Assembly (NCBI GenBank): GCA_932521035.1 | Contig: OW051495.1 | Span: forward strand, 11,532,001 to 11,596,000 | Direction of reading: 5' to 3' | Origin: Oscheius dolichura | Lineage: Eukaryota > Nematoda > Chromadorea > Rhabditida > Rhabditidae | DNA length: 64,000 bases | Part shown: one piece after another, positions 35,034 to 46,272 of the stretch | Layout of the letters: each line of letters starts with the position of its first letter | Numbering within the stretch: position 1 is the first letter of the stretch | The notes under the pieces: generated by a model | Told to the model about the DNA's origin: nothing | Database searches by the model: none | What the model saw: the letters and a program-made list of their open reading frames with translations, nothing else | Translations under genes and position numbers: made by a program

Positions 35034-38000
35034 ATGCTGGTTCTCTTCCTGCTCCTGTCCTTTCCCTCTCTCCATTCTACAGAAGATCAATTCTACCTGG
35101 CCGAGTTGGTGCCCTCCTCCCCTTCAATAACCCCACCCCTCCTAGATGCAAGCCTCTGACCCATATCCGCTGCAAAGACGGCCTTACCTGTATCCACAAG
35201 AGGTGGATGTGTGATGGCCGACTGGACTGCCCCGACCGCTCGGACGAGCTGCCTCATATCTGTGGAAAGAGAGGACAAATTGGCGAGAAGGTTAGTCAGT
35301 TCTTTATTATGGCAAAGGTAAGGAGGACGAGGGTCACCACGAGGAACATCGACCCGTAGAGACCCATACATATTCGATCCAGGACTTTGGCCATGAAGCG
35401 GAAGTCCTCCTCCGTTCTTCGGTCTTGCTGATCCGTTTTTAGTTTACCCTGAAGGGGATGGCTATCAAAAACGAGGGAGTACTACCTCAAATTCTTTTAA
35501 AATCTCAATAATCTCGTTGACATCCTTCTCCATCCGACTGTAGATCAAGTAGTCGTCGAAGGTTAGACTCAGGCGGGGGGACAGTGCCGCCGCTGGAAGA
35601 GTTTACCCATTCGAATTAGATACTGACCCATTTCCTTTATCCTCGCGACTTTGTAGAGTTCAATTTCTTCTTTTTCTACTTTTTCTGTACCGTCAGACGA
35701 TTCGAATTCTGGCTGCGGAGGGAGGAAGACAAATTTGGGGAGGATCTCCAGGAAGATTTTACGACTCTAAAACATGGGGGAAATAGGGTCAAACAGTACG
35801 AGAAGGGCGGGCTTCTTTCTTTCTATTCTTACCAATGGAGACATTTTGACAAGATTGGCACTCCTAAAGTGGACATTCATGATGAGTACGGTAGCTACGG
35901 TCGACGCCCCCATGAGGCAGAGCGAGGCGGAGAAGAATTGACCTAGAAACGGACCTCTACACCTTTTCAAAACATGAAATTACTCAGAACTGGAATAGAA
36001 TCCGACGTAGGAGGGGTGGATTTAGCCGTTTGGGTGAGGAAGACCAATGTGGCCAGGACATTCGTCGTCTCTATAATCAGGTGGAAGTACAGTAATGGAC
36101 AGAGCACCCTACGCAGGGTAATCTTCTCGCCTCCCCCGGTGGGCATCATGAACTGGATGATATTACACATGGAGATCAAGACGGCGGGAATGACCCAATT
36201 CATCACGTAGTAGAAGCTCTTCCGGCGGAGATGGAGGTGGAAGTAGAGCTCGATGTAGGTCTCTCCTTCGAATTCTTTCACTGTCTTATTGGCCGGAGCA
36301 GCTGGAAGAATCTTTATGGCACGGGGAAAGCCTTTCAGAGGACCGAAAGTTTGAAAATTGATCACGAAACGATAGCCACCCTTGGCGGTGCATTCCTCTG
36401 GGGCCATTCGCTTCGGGACCAAATATCCCGGTCCCTGACAGTTTCTCATAAAATATAGCTTACCAACAACGGCGAATTCCTCACTGGGAACGTAATATTT
36501 CATATCCATCAGGAATTTTTTATCCAGGTCGGCGTCATCTATCGACAGGTTCACTTGACTACCGGCATACGTCCAGGAACCGTACTGTAAATAAAATTTA
36601 TACCGTAGTCCCCGGTCTGCCTGACTTTTAGATAACAAATTTGCTCGTCGAAAGGGAACCAGGTCATTTCTAGCTGACAGGAGACTTTGACTATCCCCGG
36701 CGGGGCGATGAACACATCACCGGTGTAGGAGACGATCGAATTGACCGGGTAGCTGGCGTCGAATTTGTCTATGGCACTGAATTCTCGAGTTATTAAGGGG
36801 TTACGGTAGGAGGAGAACCTATTGAAGAGTAGAATATCCGGCCGCCAGAGGTTCTTGTGAGGCAGTTCTATCGTCGTCACGTTGCCGTACTCCTTCGGCT
36901 CCCATTTCAACTTATAATCACTCCAAGATATCTCGGTCCAGATTACTAGTGTCAGGGCTTGGTTCCTTTCGTCCTGAAACAGAGATCCGTAGCTACGGTA
37001 AAGTGTATTTCCTGTTTTGGGGTAACGCCTACACTGAGAACGTCTCGCACTAAACAGGCCAGTTCCCAACGTTACTGATGTTTTGGAGAGAAGCAAAAGG
37101 TCAGGAACTACTATTAGTAATCAAGGAAGAGGGGATGCCTTTCAATTGGAGGAATAAGGAAGGACATTGAAATGGATAGTGGTGGCCAGCTCCCCCTGCA
37201 GAGAATTACTTGGTTACCCTTTGTTATGCCCTAGTTTTTAACATAGGAAACGTTCTCATCTCCGAGAATCACCAGAGATTTTGGTCCCCAAATGGGAAGT
37301 CCTGAAGCTGCATGGAGAATTGGAGAATTATCACTACACCGGGGGATTTCTAATTATTTTGGAGTAGAAAGATCCCTTTTTAGAAAAGCGGCACGGTTGT
37401 TCTGTGCTTTTGGATTCCCCAGTGGTTTATCCTTACCACATCGACAATCTGCTGTAGGAGGACTCTCAACTTGACGGGCAGTGACTCCACATGATTCCTG
37501 ACGGGCCGTTCAATAGTATCATAGTCCTCTTTCAAATCCTGTATCAGTCGATATTCCTGTGCACTTTGGAAGGATAGATCAATTAGGAATAGAGGAAGAA
37601 GGAGGAGGAGGGAGAACATCAGCCCCCTGTCAGAGAGAGGCAAGGGGTGACGGTTCCTCGGTCAACAGATTTGTTGTCAATCCGCACACAACCGGACACT
37701 AATCATACAGCCGGGAGACTCGCCGTTTTCTCGAGTAATTATGGACTGTTTTAGAGGGTGGAGAGCCGTTTCTATTCGAGTCAACAGCGCTGTCCACAGA
37801 ATTGGTTCTTCTGCCGGGATGGCAGCCGCTGTCTCCAGCCACAGATGGTTTGTGATGAGGTCAACGATTGTAGGTAAGCTGGAGGAACCCTGGAATTGTA
37901 TCTGTAGCTCTTTTGGAAGAGTTTTTTGAGCTAATCAGGCATTTTGGGGATGGAGTTCCTGCCCTGGGAAGTCATAAGGGCGCCGTCGGTCAAATTATCA

Positions 38001-38543
38001 CGGCGGTGGCGATCTCCCGGCTCTTTGAAACTAGAACGGTTTGATTTCAAAAATTCTGCTGGAATAGCCTTGTAGAGAATTATCTAGCGAGCCTGGCAAC
38101 ATCAATATTTCTGCGAAAAATCTATGATTTTGCGCCGGCGGCCATCCTCCTTCCTTGTGTCTGACCAACAGGGGAAGTTTGTGGCCGCCAGGGGCCAGAA
38201 ATGTTGATTTGCAAAACGGTGGATCGTTTCCATTGCTCAGAATTTTTTGCTCTTCCCGATGTTATCAAAATATCCTGAAAATTCAATTTTATTTGGGAGT
38301 TGCTGAAAGTCATCCTCCCATCACCATTCGACCCTTGAACTCCCTGCCCAGAATGCCGCGGCCTGCCGGCTTCGCTACTTCGTGATAAACGGCTAAAACA
38401 GTGTGTCTTTCAAAGAGTGGAATAGAAATTGCCAAAAATACCATAGAGCTCTATTTTTCAGAGATGGCTCGGACGAGGCCGAATTCTGCTATGAGCTGCG
38501 GACAAAGATGAAGAGAGTCGAGGCGCACACCATTGTTTATTAA
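35034..38543 (+). CDS. secreted protein with two LDL-receptor class A domains
   Basis: Exons 35034-35104, 35146-35290, 37788-37873 and 38462-38543 join in phase to give about 127 residues. A signal peptide (MLVLFLLLSFPSLHSTEDQ) is followed by two LDLa modules: CKPLTHIRCKDGLTCIHKRW with CDGRLDCPDRSDELPHIC, and CPQNWFFCRDGSRCLQPQMV with CDEVNDCRDGSDEAEFC. Both keep the acidic calcium-binding C-terminal motif D-x-SDE. The tail is basic and short (KMKRVEAHTIVY). LDLa modules bind ligands or receptors outside the cell; the partner is unknown. The third intron (35291-37787) holds a complete ion-channel gene on the opposite strand. The gene ends 78 bp from the 3' end of the CENP-C gene. Confidence 0.85.
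35296..37619 (-). CDS. cys-loop ligand-gated ion channel subunit, nAChR-like
   Basis: The start MFSLLLLLPLFLIDLSFQSA (37619; alternative ATG 37643) is a signal peptide. Then come DERNQALTLVIWTEISWSDY, LWRPDILLFN, and the cys-loop C-QLEMTWFPFDEQI-C (13 residues between the Cys). Next are YGSWTYAGSQVNLSIDD, M1 (VIPAVLISMCNIIQFMM), EKIT followed by M2 (LQTTNVLATLVFLTQTAK) with the STPPTSDSIPVL loop, M3 (SLCLMGASTVATVLIMNVHF), a cytosolic loop, and M4 (LYGSMFLVVTLVLLTFAIIK), TGA 35296. There is no vicinal Cys pair in loop C, so it is a non-alpha-type subunit, and M2 is polar and divergent, so ion selectivity is not predicted. It would sit in the plasma membrane as part of a pentamer. The whole gene lies within an intron of the LDLa gene, on the opposite strand. 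Intron 36302-36463 is stopless and in frame. Confidence 0.9.
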
Positions 38544-38621
38544 CAAAAATAAAGAAATGAAACCAGCTCTAATAAAAGTAAAGATGACATAGACAAGATA
38601 CGATACTGTAGATAACCTGTT

Positions 38622-41600
38622 TCATCTGAAGCCGCGCTCCCTCTCCAGCGCCTTGACGGGATCCGTCGTCTTGGCTTTGATGTAGCGAGGATCTCTCACG
38701 ACTACTTTATTCGACCCCACAAGATGTTTGCCACCTAAAATGGGTTCATTTTTATCATTTTAACTTGGTTTAGATGTTATTTTTGATGTTAAAAAGAAGG
38801 GAGGATAGCCTACCTCCGGGACTGTTCTCATAGACGGCCTGCTCCCCCAGCCAGGTTCGAACTGGCGGCATTCTCGTCCTCTTCGAGCGGCGGAGACCAT
38901 CGGTAGGGGTTTCGGGGCGGACTAAACGTTCTATTTATTATCGTCTCAAGACCAGGACGTACTTAATTTCCTCGGTTTGAGGATCATCTCCCTCGAGTGG
39001 TCGCTGTAGTCCTCCACCACGGAGTCGTCCACCTGCCGGTGTTTCTTGCTCTTCTTCTGGACCACTTGGGGACTGGGAACATTGGCAGAGAAGATCGAAT
39101 CGAATTCTTTAAATTTAATATAAAAGCAGAGAGGAGTACGGTACCTGGCTGTCCCCTCTGGTGGACGATGATCCCCTCCTCCCCTGTGGTGTCGACCCCG
39201 TCGTTTTCATAGGGGTCGGCTGCCTCGTCGATGTCGTCCAGTTCGAAGAATCTCCTGGTTAGAGGGTCATGTCTGATCAAGGGCTTCTCCTCCCGGCAGG
39301 GGGACTCATTCCGCGGGATGCCGAATTCTCGGAGAGGAGCGCCTTCCCTGATGATTACTGTAGCCATTGGCGAGGACTCGTCTGCCCGGTAGGAGTCAAC
39401 AGCAGGTTGGGAGAGTTCCCTGATCAGGGGCTTTCTATCCCTCTCGGTGGATCTTTGTTCGGCTCTGAAGAGGATAAGTTGCGTATTAAATGAGCTACGC
39501 AGTTGAATTGCTTCCACTTTTGGGAGAATTATAAGAGGAGGAAGGGAAACTCACGGTGGGATAAGGCTCCTATTGGGGGTCGTCATAGACTTGGTATTAT
39601 TTAGGCGCCGTTCGATGAAGTCCTTCCTTCTCTCCTCCAGTCTCGTCTGAAAATGAAATTACCGTAAGACTTTCGGTTTTTTTCCCATTTGGGAAACTGT
39701 AGCCTCTCAATTTTTAAACACCGGAAGTCGGGAGGCTCCCTATACCAAAGCCTTTGGTCCGGCGCGCCACTGGAATTGAAATCTCCTGGAGAGAGTCCGA
39801 AATTGGGCCAACGGATATAAAGTTTTGCTCACAACCAAGGCAAGATAATGAGGAACAAGTAGAAAAGTCTTTCTTTTGCCATAGTTTGGTTTTTTTAATG
39901 TGCCGAGGTTTTACGGGTGCCGGAGCGCGGGCTACCATGTACCGCACATCTAGCCCCGACGGCGCGGTCCAAATATGGATTTGCTCCTATTTCTCCCCCT
40001 CTTCCATACCTTATTCGCCTCGTTGTCATCAAAGTCCGCGTTGAGTTCCTTCATCTTCTGCTGTATATTGAATCTACTCTCACCATGGCGTGGCCGGTAG
40101 CCACTCTTCTGTACGTTTTCCATCATTACGGGCTCTAAATTCTGCTTTTTTCTCTAAAAATGAATAAACTGACCAATTTCCACAGTGGAAGACGAGTCAT
40201 CCTCACTGTAGTCACCGCCTCCAACGACGGCATAATTCGACAGGTGATGGTGGCATAAGAAATTTGAGGTGCGGGGAGACTTGGCCAGGAAGGAGATGGT
40301 CGGCTGGGAGTAGCGTGGCCCGGGAGACAGCAGTTCCGTTATTCTTGGTTTATGTTCGATGGTTTTCTTCGTGATTAGAGGCTTCTCTTCTAGGGGTTTC
40401 CTCGAAATCAGGGGTTTTTCATCTTCGATGACAAAGGACCGTCGGGAGACGCGGGAGCCGCCGGCCCTCTTTGGGGTCTCCTGATTGTAGGACAGGTTTC
40501 TCGAGTCCGTCTCGGCGTCTATCATCGACGGCTCGGAGAATTCGATTGTCTTCTCGCTGATTTTTATAGAACGCATCGTTTCTTCAAGATTATCCCCGGA
40601 ATCTGAAAGAAAATTGACTTTAGTGCCCTTTATCTGGCCAGAGACACACTGAAGCCTGACGGGGAGGGGGGCCTGGTAGCCTAAATACACTCCAAGCGAC
40701 TATAAAAAAGGTTCCTTATCGTCTATATTTTTATATTTTATAGCCAGTAAATTCTAGATTGCGTGTCCAATCTTCTGGACCATTTTATTTAGAGGATCAT
40801 CGACTCGACTTATTCCAGGAAATAATACTCACCATCACGACGACGATTAAATTTAGGCGTATCGATAATGATTCGTGAATTTTTAGCCAATTTAGAAGCC
40901 GAAAATCCGAAAGATCGACTAGCCGGAGAGATGACGTCCGTGGCAAATTGAACTGACTGCCGTTTCTGGAAGATTTATCTATATTATATTATGGGGATCT
41001 GTTACATTGATACTCTTCCTGCCATCCTTCAATAGAGTTGGCTTGATTTGGGGAGATGGTTGGATAATAACAGGCAGCTTCTTTTCCGGTGTATTTCTTC
41101 TAATTGTATAGGTTCCACCCGTTCCCCCAGTCCTGAAAGAGGTTTTCTTTGAAAATGGGAGATAAACCAACGTTTCTATTTCTTTTTTCTCTATGACAAA
41201 GATACCGCTTTGCGCTGCTTGTTCAGGCCGTTCACAAGGAACAGGAAGTGGGGTCGGAACCTTTTCAGGATGTTTAAATTCGGCAATAACTTCCAGTGAT
41301 GATTGTTCTCTTATGCTTTCGACATCCACCATTTCAACGGTATTATTTCCAGCAACTGGAAGATTCTTTTCAGGATCTGTCGAATTGAAGCCAACAACAG
41401 AGATTTCGATATCTCTCAGAGCTGCGAGAGTATTATTTACATGGTGAGGAGTGGAACAACCTTCTCCTTTTCGTCCCTGAAATAAAGGAAATGTATATTG
41501 AAGTAAATTAGTAGAAAATCTGTACAGAGTATCTTTTTCTTTTGTGTTTGAATGGTAGAGCATCTAAAATAGAGAAACACGATAGAAAAATTAGAAATGC

Positions 41601-42293
41601 TTACGAAAAAGCAGAAAAAACAAGTGAAAGCGTATCTAAAACTGAAAACAGCAGGCTATACTTGGTTTTTGCCTTTTTACAAACTTTTTCTATGAAATTG
41701 TCATAGTTAGCATACTTTTCTGAGCTGTTTGTGTTCAATTTTAGTTACTGAAAGTACAAAATAGAAGAAAATGCAACAAATTCAATAAAAACGAAATGAA
41801 AGATACCTGAGAGCCTCCAGCATTTTCTTCTGGTGTTTCTTCTTCATCAGCTGAATCTTCCGAGCAACTGGCAGTCGTCTCAATTCTCGGATCAAATTGT
41901 GGTGCATCCATTGTGAATTGATTATAATTTCCACCCATAGTTTTTCCAATTCTTCGAGTAAGAGAGCGTCTCTGTTTGATAAGTTCAAGCCGTTTTCTGG
42001 AACTGTTATCCAACCATGAATCCTGAAATGTTCTCTTTTTGGGAAAAGACATGATGTTTACCTCCAATGTAACGTCTTCTTGTGACGCTACTGTAGTATC
42101 CATACTCCTGTTTGTTATATCTAATCCGCAAAGAATTCTTCTTTGCCTTTCGGTCACTATTTTCTGAGATATGGTATTGTTTTTGTCCTTCTATTTAGTA
42201 ACTTACTCTTCCAACTTTGCAAACATTCGGTTTTTGACGATCTCGAAGATGCTGCAGCACATTCACTATCCTTGGATCCAGAATCTCAGACAT
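38622..42293 (-). CDS. hcp-4: CENP-C-like kinetochore protein (HCP-4)
   Basis: ATG 42293 (MSEILDPRIVNVLQHLRDRQ), TGA 38622. The key evidence is near the C-terminus: GLRRSKRTRMPPVRTWLGEQ, the CENP-C motif (R-R-S-K-R-x-R-x-x-P-x-x-x-W), which in other animals binds CENP-A nucleosomes. The protein then ends after only about 45 more residues (IKAKTTDPVKALERERGFR), so no cupin dimerisation domain is present. Upstream the protein is long and mostly disordered, with repeated KPLI motifs (EKPLISRKPLEEKPLITKK and HKPRI; RKPLIRELSQ; EKPLIRHDPL). N-terminal exons contain TERQRRILCGLDITNRSMDT and SEDSADEEETPEE. Most joins are in phase; the one at 41.6-41.8 kb was not resolved, so the N-terminal piece could be a separate gene. 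It shares a 300 bp divergent upstream region with pqbp-1. Confidence 0.8.
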
Positions 42294-42592
42294 CTAAACG
42301 AATGAAATGAAAGTTATTCCTTGAACAGCTGTTTCTAATGGACACTTATCGAAAACAGTCGATAAAATCGATATATAGAATTGTCAAAAAATACAAGCAG
42401 ATGAAAACAGAACCAGAGAATTTGCGGCGTCGTTTGAAATCAGTCAGTTCGCGGCGTGGGGGTAGCTTTCGCAATAAGACCAGCGTCCTCATCACTCTAT
42501 TTGAGTTAGGAAATTTGTTTGCTTTCGCTGCTTTTATATTCTTTTCTCTGTGTTTCAATGCTATACAATGTTATACAAATGTTTAGGAAGCA
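42294..42592. promoter_or_regulatory. divergent promoter of hcp-4 and pqbp-1
   Basis: A 299 bp gap separates two start codons pointing away from each other. It must contain both promoters. A plus-strand open frame here (from about 42338) is AT-rich and without homology. TTTAG near 42585, 8 nt before the pqbp-1 ATG, may be a spliced-leader acceptor. Confidence 0.6.
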
Positions 42593-44283
42593 ATGAGCTT
42601 ACCACCGGCATTGTTAGCTCGACTTCAGAAGCGTGGAATCGTAAAATCAGGTAACCCGTTTTTATTTTTACTGTTTTAGGTTGAAAAGCTAAATATACCA
42701 TGGAATAAAATAACAATAAATAAAAATGAAAGTGACTAATTCAAACGATAAAGGGAGAAAGTCTAGAGCATTCAACACCCCAAGGAGACCTTGTTTTGTC
42801 TTGGATTTTATGCAGTGTATTAGTTGAATGCGTGCTCAGCTGTTTTCTTTGTTGAAATCTGGCTGTTTGCATATATTATTACAAAAGCAGGATAAAGCCA
42901 AAAGTTATGTGATTATACGTATCACTAGAGCATGGTGTTTGGATAAAAAGTTTTCGCCTGTTTGAAGATGGCCACATGAGCTGATCGTGCAGACGAACTT
43001 TTAACTCGCTCCCCTTATTCGTGCATGTCAAATTGTGGATTTCTATTGCAGATGTAATTTTGTGTATTCATATTTAGCATAATTACTGGAGAGTAGTGAG
43101 AATAAGAGAAATTACATAGAAAGAATGAACTAGTGATTCGGATTACATACAGCGAAGCACAAGTCTCTATCGAGTAAAGATATGCTACAGATGTTAAAAG
43201 CAGTTTAATTATATTTTTTTTAAAATCATGTTTATCATTTTGTGCAATTGTTTCACCTGTAACATCGCCTGTTTCAGCCGAAGAAGAAGTTTTTGCTGAG
43301 AACTACGAAGCCTCAGAAGAGAAAAAACGTGAAGAAAGTATTTCTGGAGCTCCTGGTTGCCCGAACAAAAACAACGTACATCATGTTTGTGCAGACTATT
43401 GCTATGATCATTGGAGGGAAGGTATACCAGAAAGCAGGTAAGTAGTCCATTTTCCCATGTTTCCATGTTTTAATTTGTGTTTTGCAGATTAAGTGAATCT
43501 TATCTACGTAAAAGGCGTCGGATGCTAGCGAAATATCCATTACCAGAGCCTTGGATTGAAGTTTACGATGCCGGATTAGCGAGACATTATTATTGGAATC
43601 AAGACACTGACGATGTCAGTAATAATTTCGTTTTTCTATTCGGTTGTTTTTTTAGGTTTGTTGGGTTTCTCCACGACATCCTGCTGCTATAATATCCGAG
43701 CCGGCACCTCAAATTGCTCGTGAATTGGCAGCTAAATACAAGCGTGACGAAAAGAGCAGCTTTAATTCAAGAAGTTACCGAGATGACAGAGTAGTAAGCT
43801 TTTTGAAAATGATTTTGTTAAATTTGTTTCTTCAGGAATCTAGAGACCGTTATGAGGCAAGAGACCGTCGTCGCGATCGTGACGACTTCAGAGGTCGAAA
43901 AAGAAGACGAAGTGATGATGAATCGGGGCCGTCGGATAATGAAGATTCAGAAGAAGAGCAACGATTAGAAGATATGCCAGAACGAGATCGGCTAAGTACG
44001 TTTATTTTTTTCATGAATTCATGGCTTTTAGGACGTGCCAGAAAAAAAGGAATTGATCCTATGGATCCTGCTGCGTATGGAGACGCTCCTGTGTTAGTTA
44101 ACACTCACTTCTAAATCTCGCTATTTTAGAGGTAATTGGTCCGCAGGACTTCGAGCACACGACAAAACTGGTGCTGACGTTACTGCAAGCGGGCCACTAT
44201 TTCAACAGCGGCCATATCCAGCACCAGGAGCTATTCTTCGTTCACAAGGCCGACCGCGAGAAGAAGAAGACGATGAAATGTAA
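42593..44283 (+). CDS. pqbp-1: polyglutamine-binding protein 1 homologue (WW domain)
   Basis: Exon 1 (42593-42650) gives [20 protein letters not shown], as at the start of animal PQBP1. After a 626 nt intron come a Cys/His block ([20 protein letters not shown]) seen in nematode PQBP1 proteins, the WW domain ([20 protein letters not shown], then V and CWVSPRHP), an Arg/Asp/Glu-rich region ([18 protein letters not shown]), and the conserved C-terminus ([47 protein letters not shown]), TAA 44283. PQBP1 binds spliceosome component U5-15kD through this C-terminus and links transcription and splicing in the nucleus. All family parts are present. It is the first gene of a same-strand series with arp-1 and the next gene. 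Confidence 0.93.
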
Positions 44284-44541
44284 TTGGATAATGTGTATAA
44301 TAAATGTGTATTCATTTCTTGTGATTCTTTAATTCTTGTTTGACTCAAGGAAATGGTATCTTAAACATTTTACTGCTTGCTGTATTATAACATGTGTAAC
44401 TAACCGCATGTAGCAAAATTTTAAGTTACATGTAGTAATTTACATTTGCTATTTATATTCAGTTGATTTATTTATCAAATGAGTAATACAGAAGAGATTT
44501 TTTTAACACTTATTTGTAAGTTTTACTTTTATACTTTGCAG

Positions 44542-46026
44542 ATGGATTACGATATCATCGCCAATCAGCCTGTAGTAATTGACAATGGTTCCGGCATAAT
44601 CAAGGCTGGATTTGCTGGAGAACAGACACCCAAAGTAAAATTTGCAAACTTTGTTGGTAGACCGAAATATCATCGAGTAATGGCAGGCGCCCTTGAAGGA
44701 GATATGTTTATTGGTAAGGTTTTCATCCATATGTTTATTATGTTTTATTTAGGTCCGAAAGCAGAACAATATAGAGGATTACTTGCATTGAAATATCCTA
44801 TGGAGCATGGTATTGTTACTGATTGGAACGATATGGAACGTGTGTGGCAATATGTTTATAGTCAAGAGCAGCTAAATGTATTTTTTGTTTTTATGAATGT
44901 TTCATAATATGTATATATTTTTAATATATAGTGAATATTTTCAGATTTTTCCGGGAGATCATCCTGTTTTGTTGACTGAAGCACCGCTAAATCCAATGCA
45001 GCATAAAGAAAAAGCGGCTGAAATCTTTTTTGAAACACTCAATGCTCCAGCTCTCCATATTCAAATGCAAGCTGTGCTTTCACTTTATTCTACAGGTTAT
45101 CGGCTCATATACATTTTTTTACAAAATTGTATTTATTTAGGTCGAACCACAGGAGTTGTTCTTGATTCTGGTGATGGTGTTACTCATGTTGTACCTATTT
45201 TTGAAGGGTTCGCTATGCAACATGGGTTCGTCACAATTAATTTCAAAATATGGTGTTTCATTGTTATAGAATTAAACGGATGGATGTAGCTGGGCGTGAT
45301 GTTACTAAATGGCTTCGTTTACTGTTGAGAAAAGAAGGAGCTGATCTTCACAGAACAAGTGAATTTGAAATTGTCCGAGAAATCAAAGAAAAAGCATGCT
45401 ATCTTACTGCTAACGCTGCAAAGGAAGAAAGTAATGACACTGAAAAGGTTCGCTTTGTAGTTATAATTGTGATAATTTCAAGTCCTTGTTTTTGTGTCGC
45501 CCCTAGTTTATTTTATTGGTGTATTTCAGTTCAGCTATTCTTTACCTGATGGATCTCGCTTGGAGTTAGGCAATTGTAGATTCCGTGCCGCTGAAGTACT
45601 GTTCCGTCCTGAATTAATTGGAGAAGAATGCCCAGGATTAGCTTATCTTGTAAACGATTCAATTAGAGTATTTTTTTTTTAAATTTTCTTTTACGTTTTG
45701 TTCAGCAATGTGACATGGATTTACGTAAAACTCTTTACGAAAGCATAGTTCTTAGTGGTGGAACTACCATGTTCACAGGTTTTGGAGAGCGACTATTATA
45801 TGAAGTCAGAAGAATTGCTCCTCCGGATACGAAAATTAGAATTTCTGCTCCTCAAGTTAGTTTGCTTCGGTTCTTTAGAGGCTTATATTTCTTTCAGGAA
45901 AGAATTTACTCCACATGGATCGGTGGCTCTATTCTAGCTTCCTTGGACACTTTCCGCAATATGTGGGTTAGCAAGCGTGAATACGAAGAAGAAGGAAAAC
46001 GTGTCATCCACAGGAAATTCTTCTGA
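44542..46026 (+). CDS. arp-1: actin-related protein 1 (ARP1, dynactin filament)
   Basis: The start codon follows directly on CTTTGCAG at 44534-44541, an ideal spliced-leader acceptor. Sequence: [131 protein letters not shown] and the end [23 protein letters not shown] 46026. The [12 protein letters not shown] and the C-terminal REYEEEG..IHRK are typical of ARP1 (centractin) rather than actin or ARP2. ARP1 forms the short filament of dynactin, the dynein adaptor. Seven or so introns of 35-60 nt are removed. Nucleotide-binding motifs (DNGSG, LDSGDG) are intact. Confidence 0.95.
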
Positions 46027-46272
46027 TCAACTTCTCATTACCCGAAGCAGCTAGACTTCACTTTTGCTTACTGGTTAAACAAATGGAATACCTTTATTTT
46101 TGTTTCCTCTAATTTATTCGACATAATTACTGTGTGCTTGCTTTAGGTGACATTGTATTTTTCCGAATTGTAAAATAAATCATTATTTTCTTTATTTATA
46201 GCTCCTTTCGTTATCACTTAGCCGTCATTGAATCCAACAACAAGTTTGCACAGTATATTTTATATTTCAGAT

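Noticed and set aside
42338-42586. Open frame between hcp-4 and pqbp-1
   Set aside because: It lies in the 300 bp divergent promoter, and has random-looking composition and no splice or family support.
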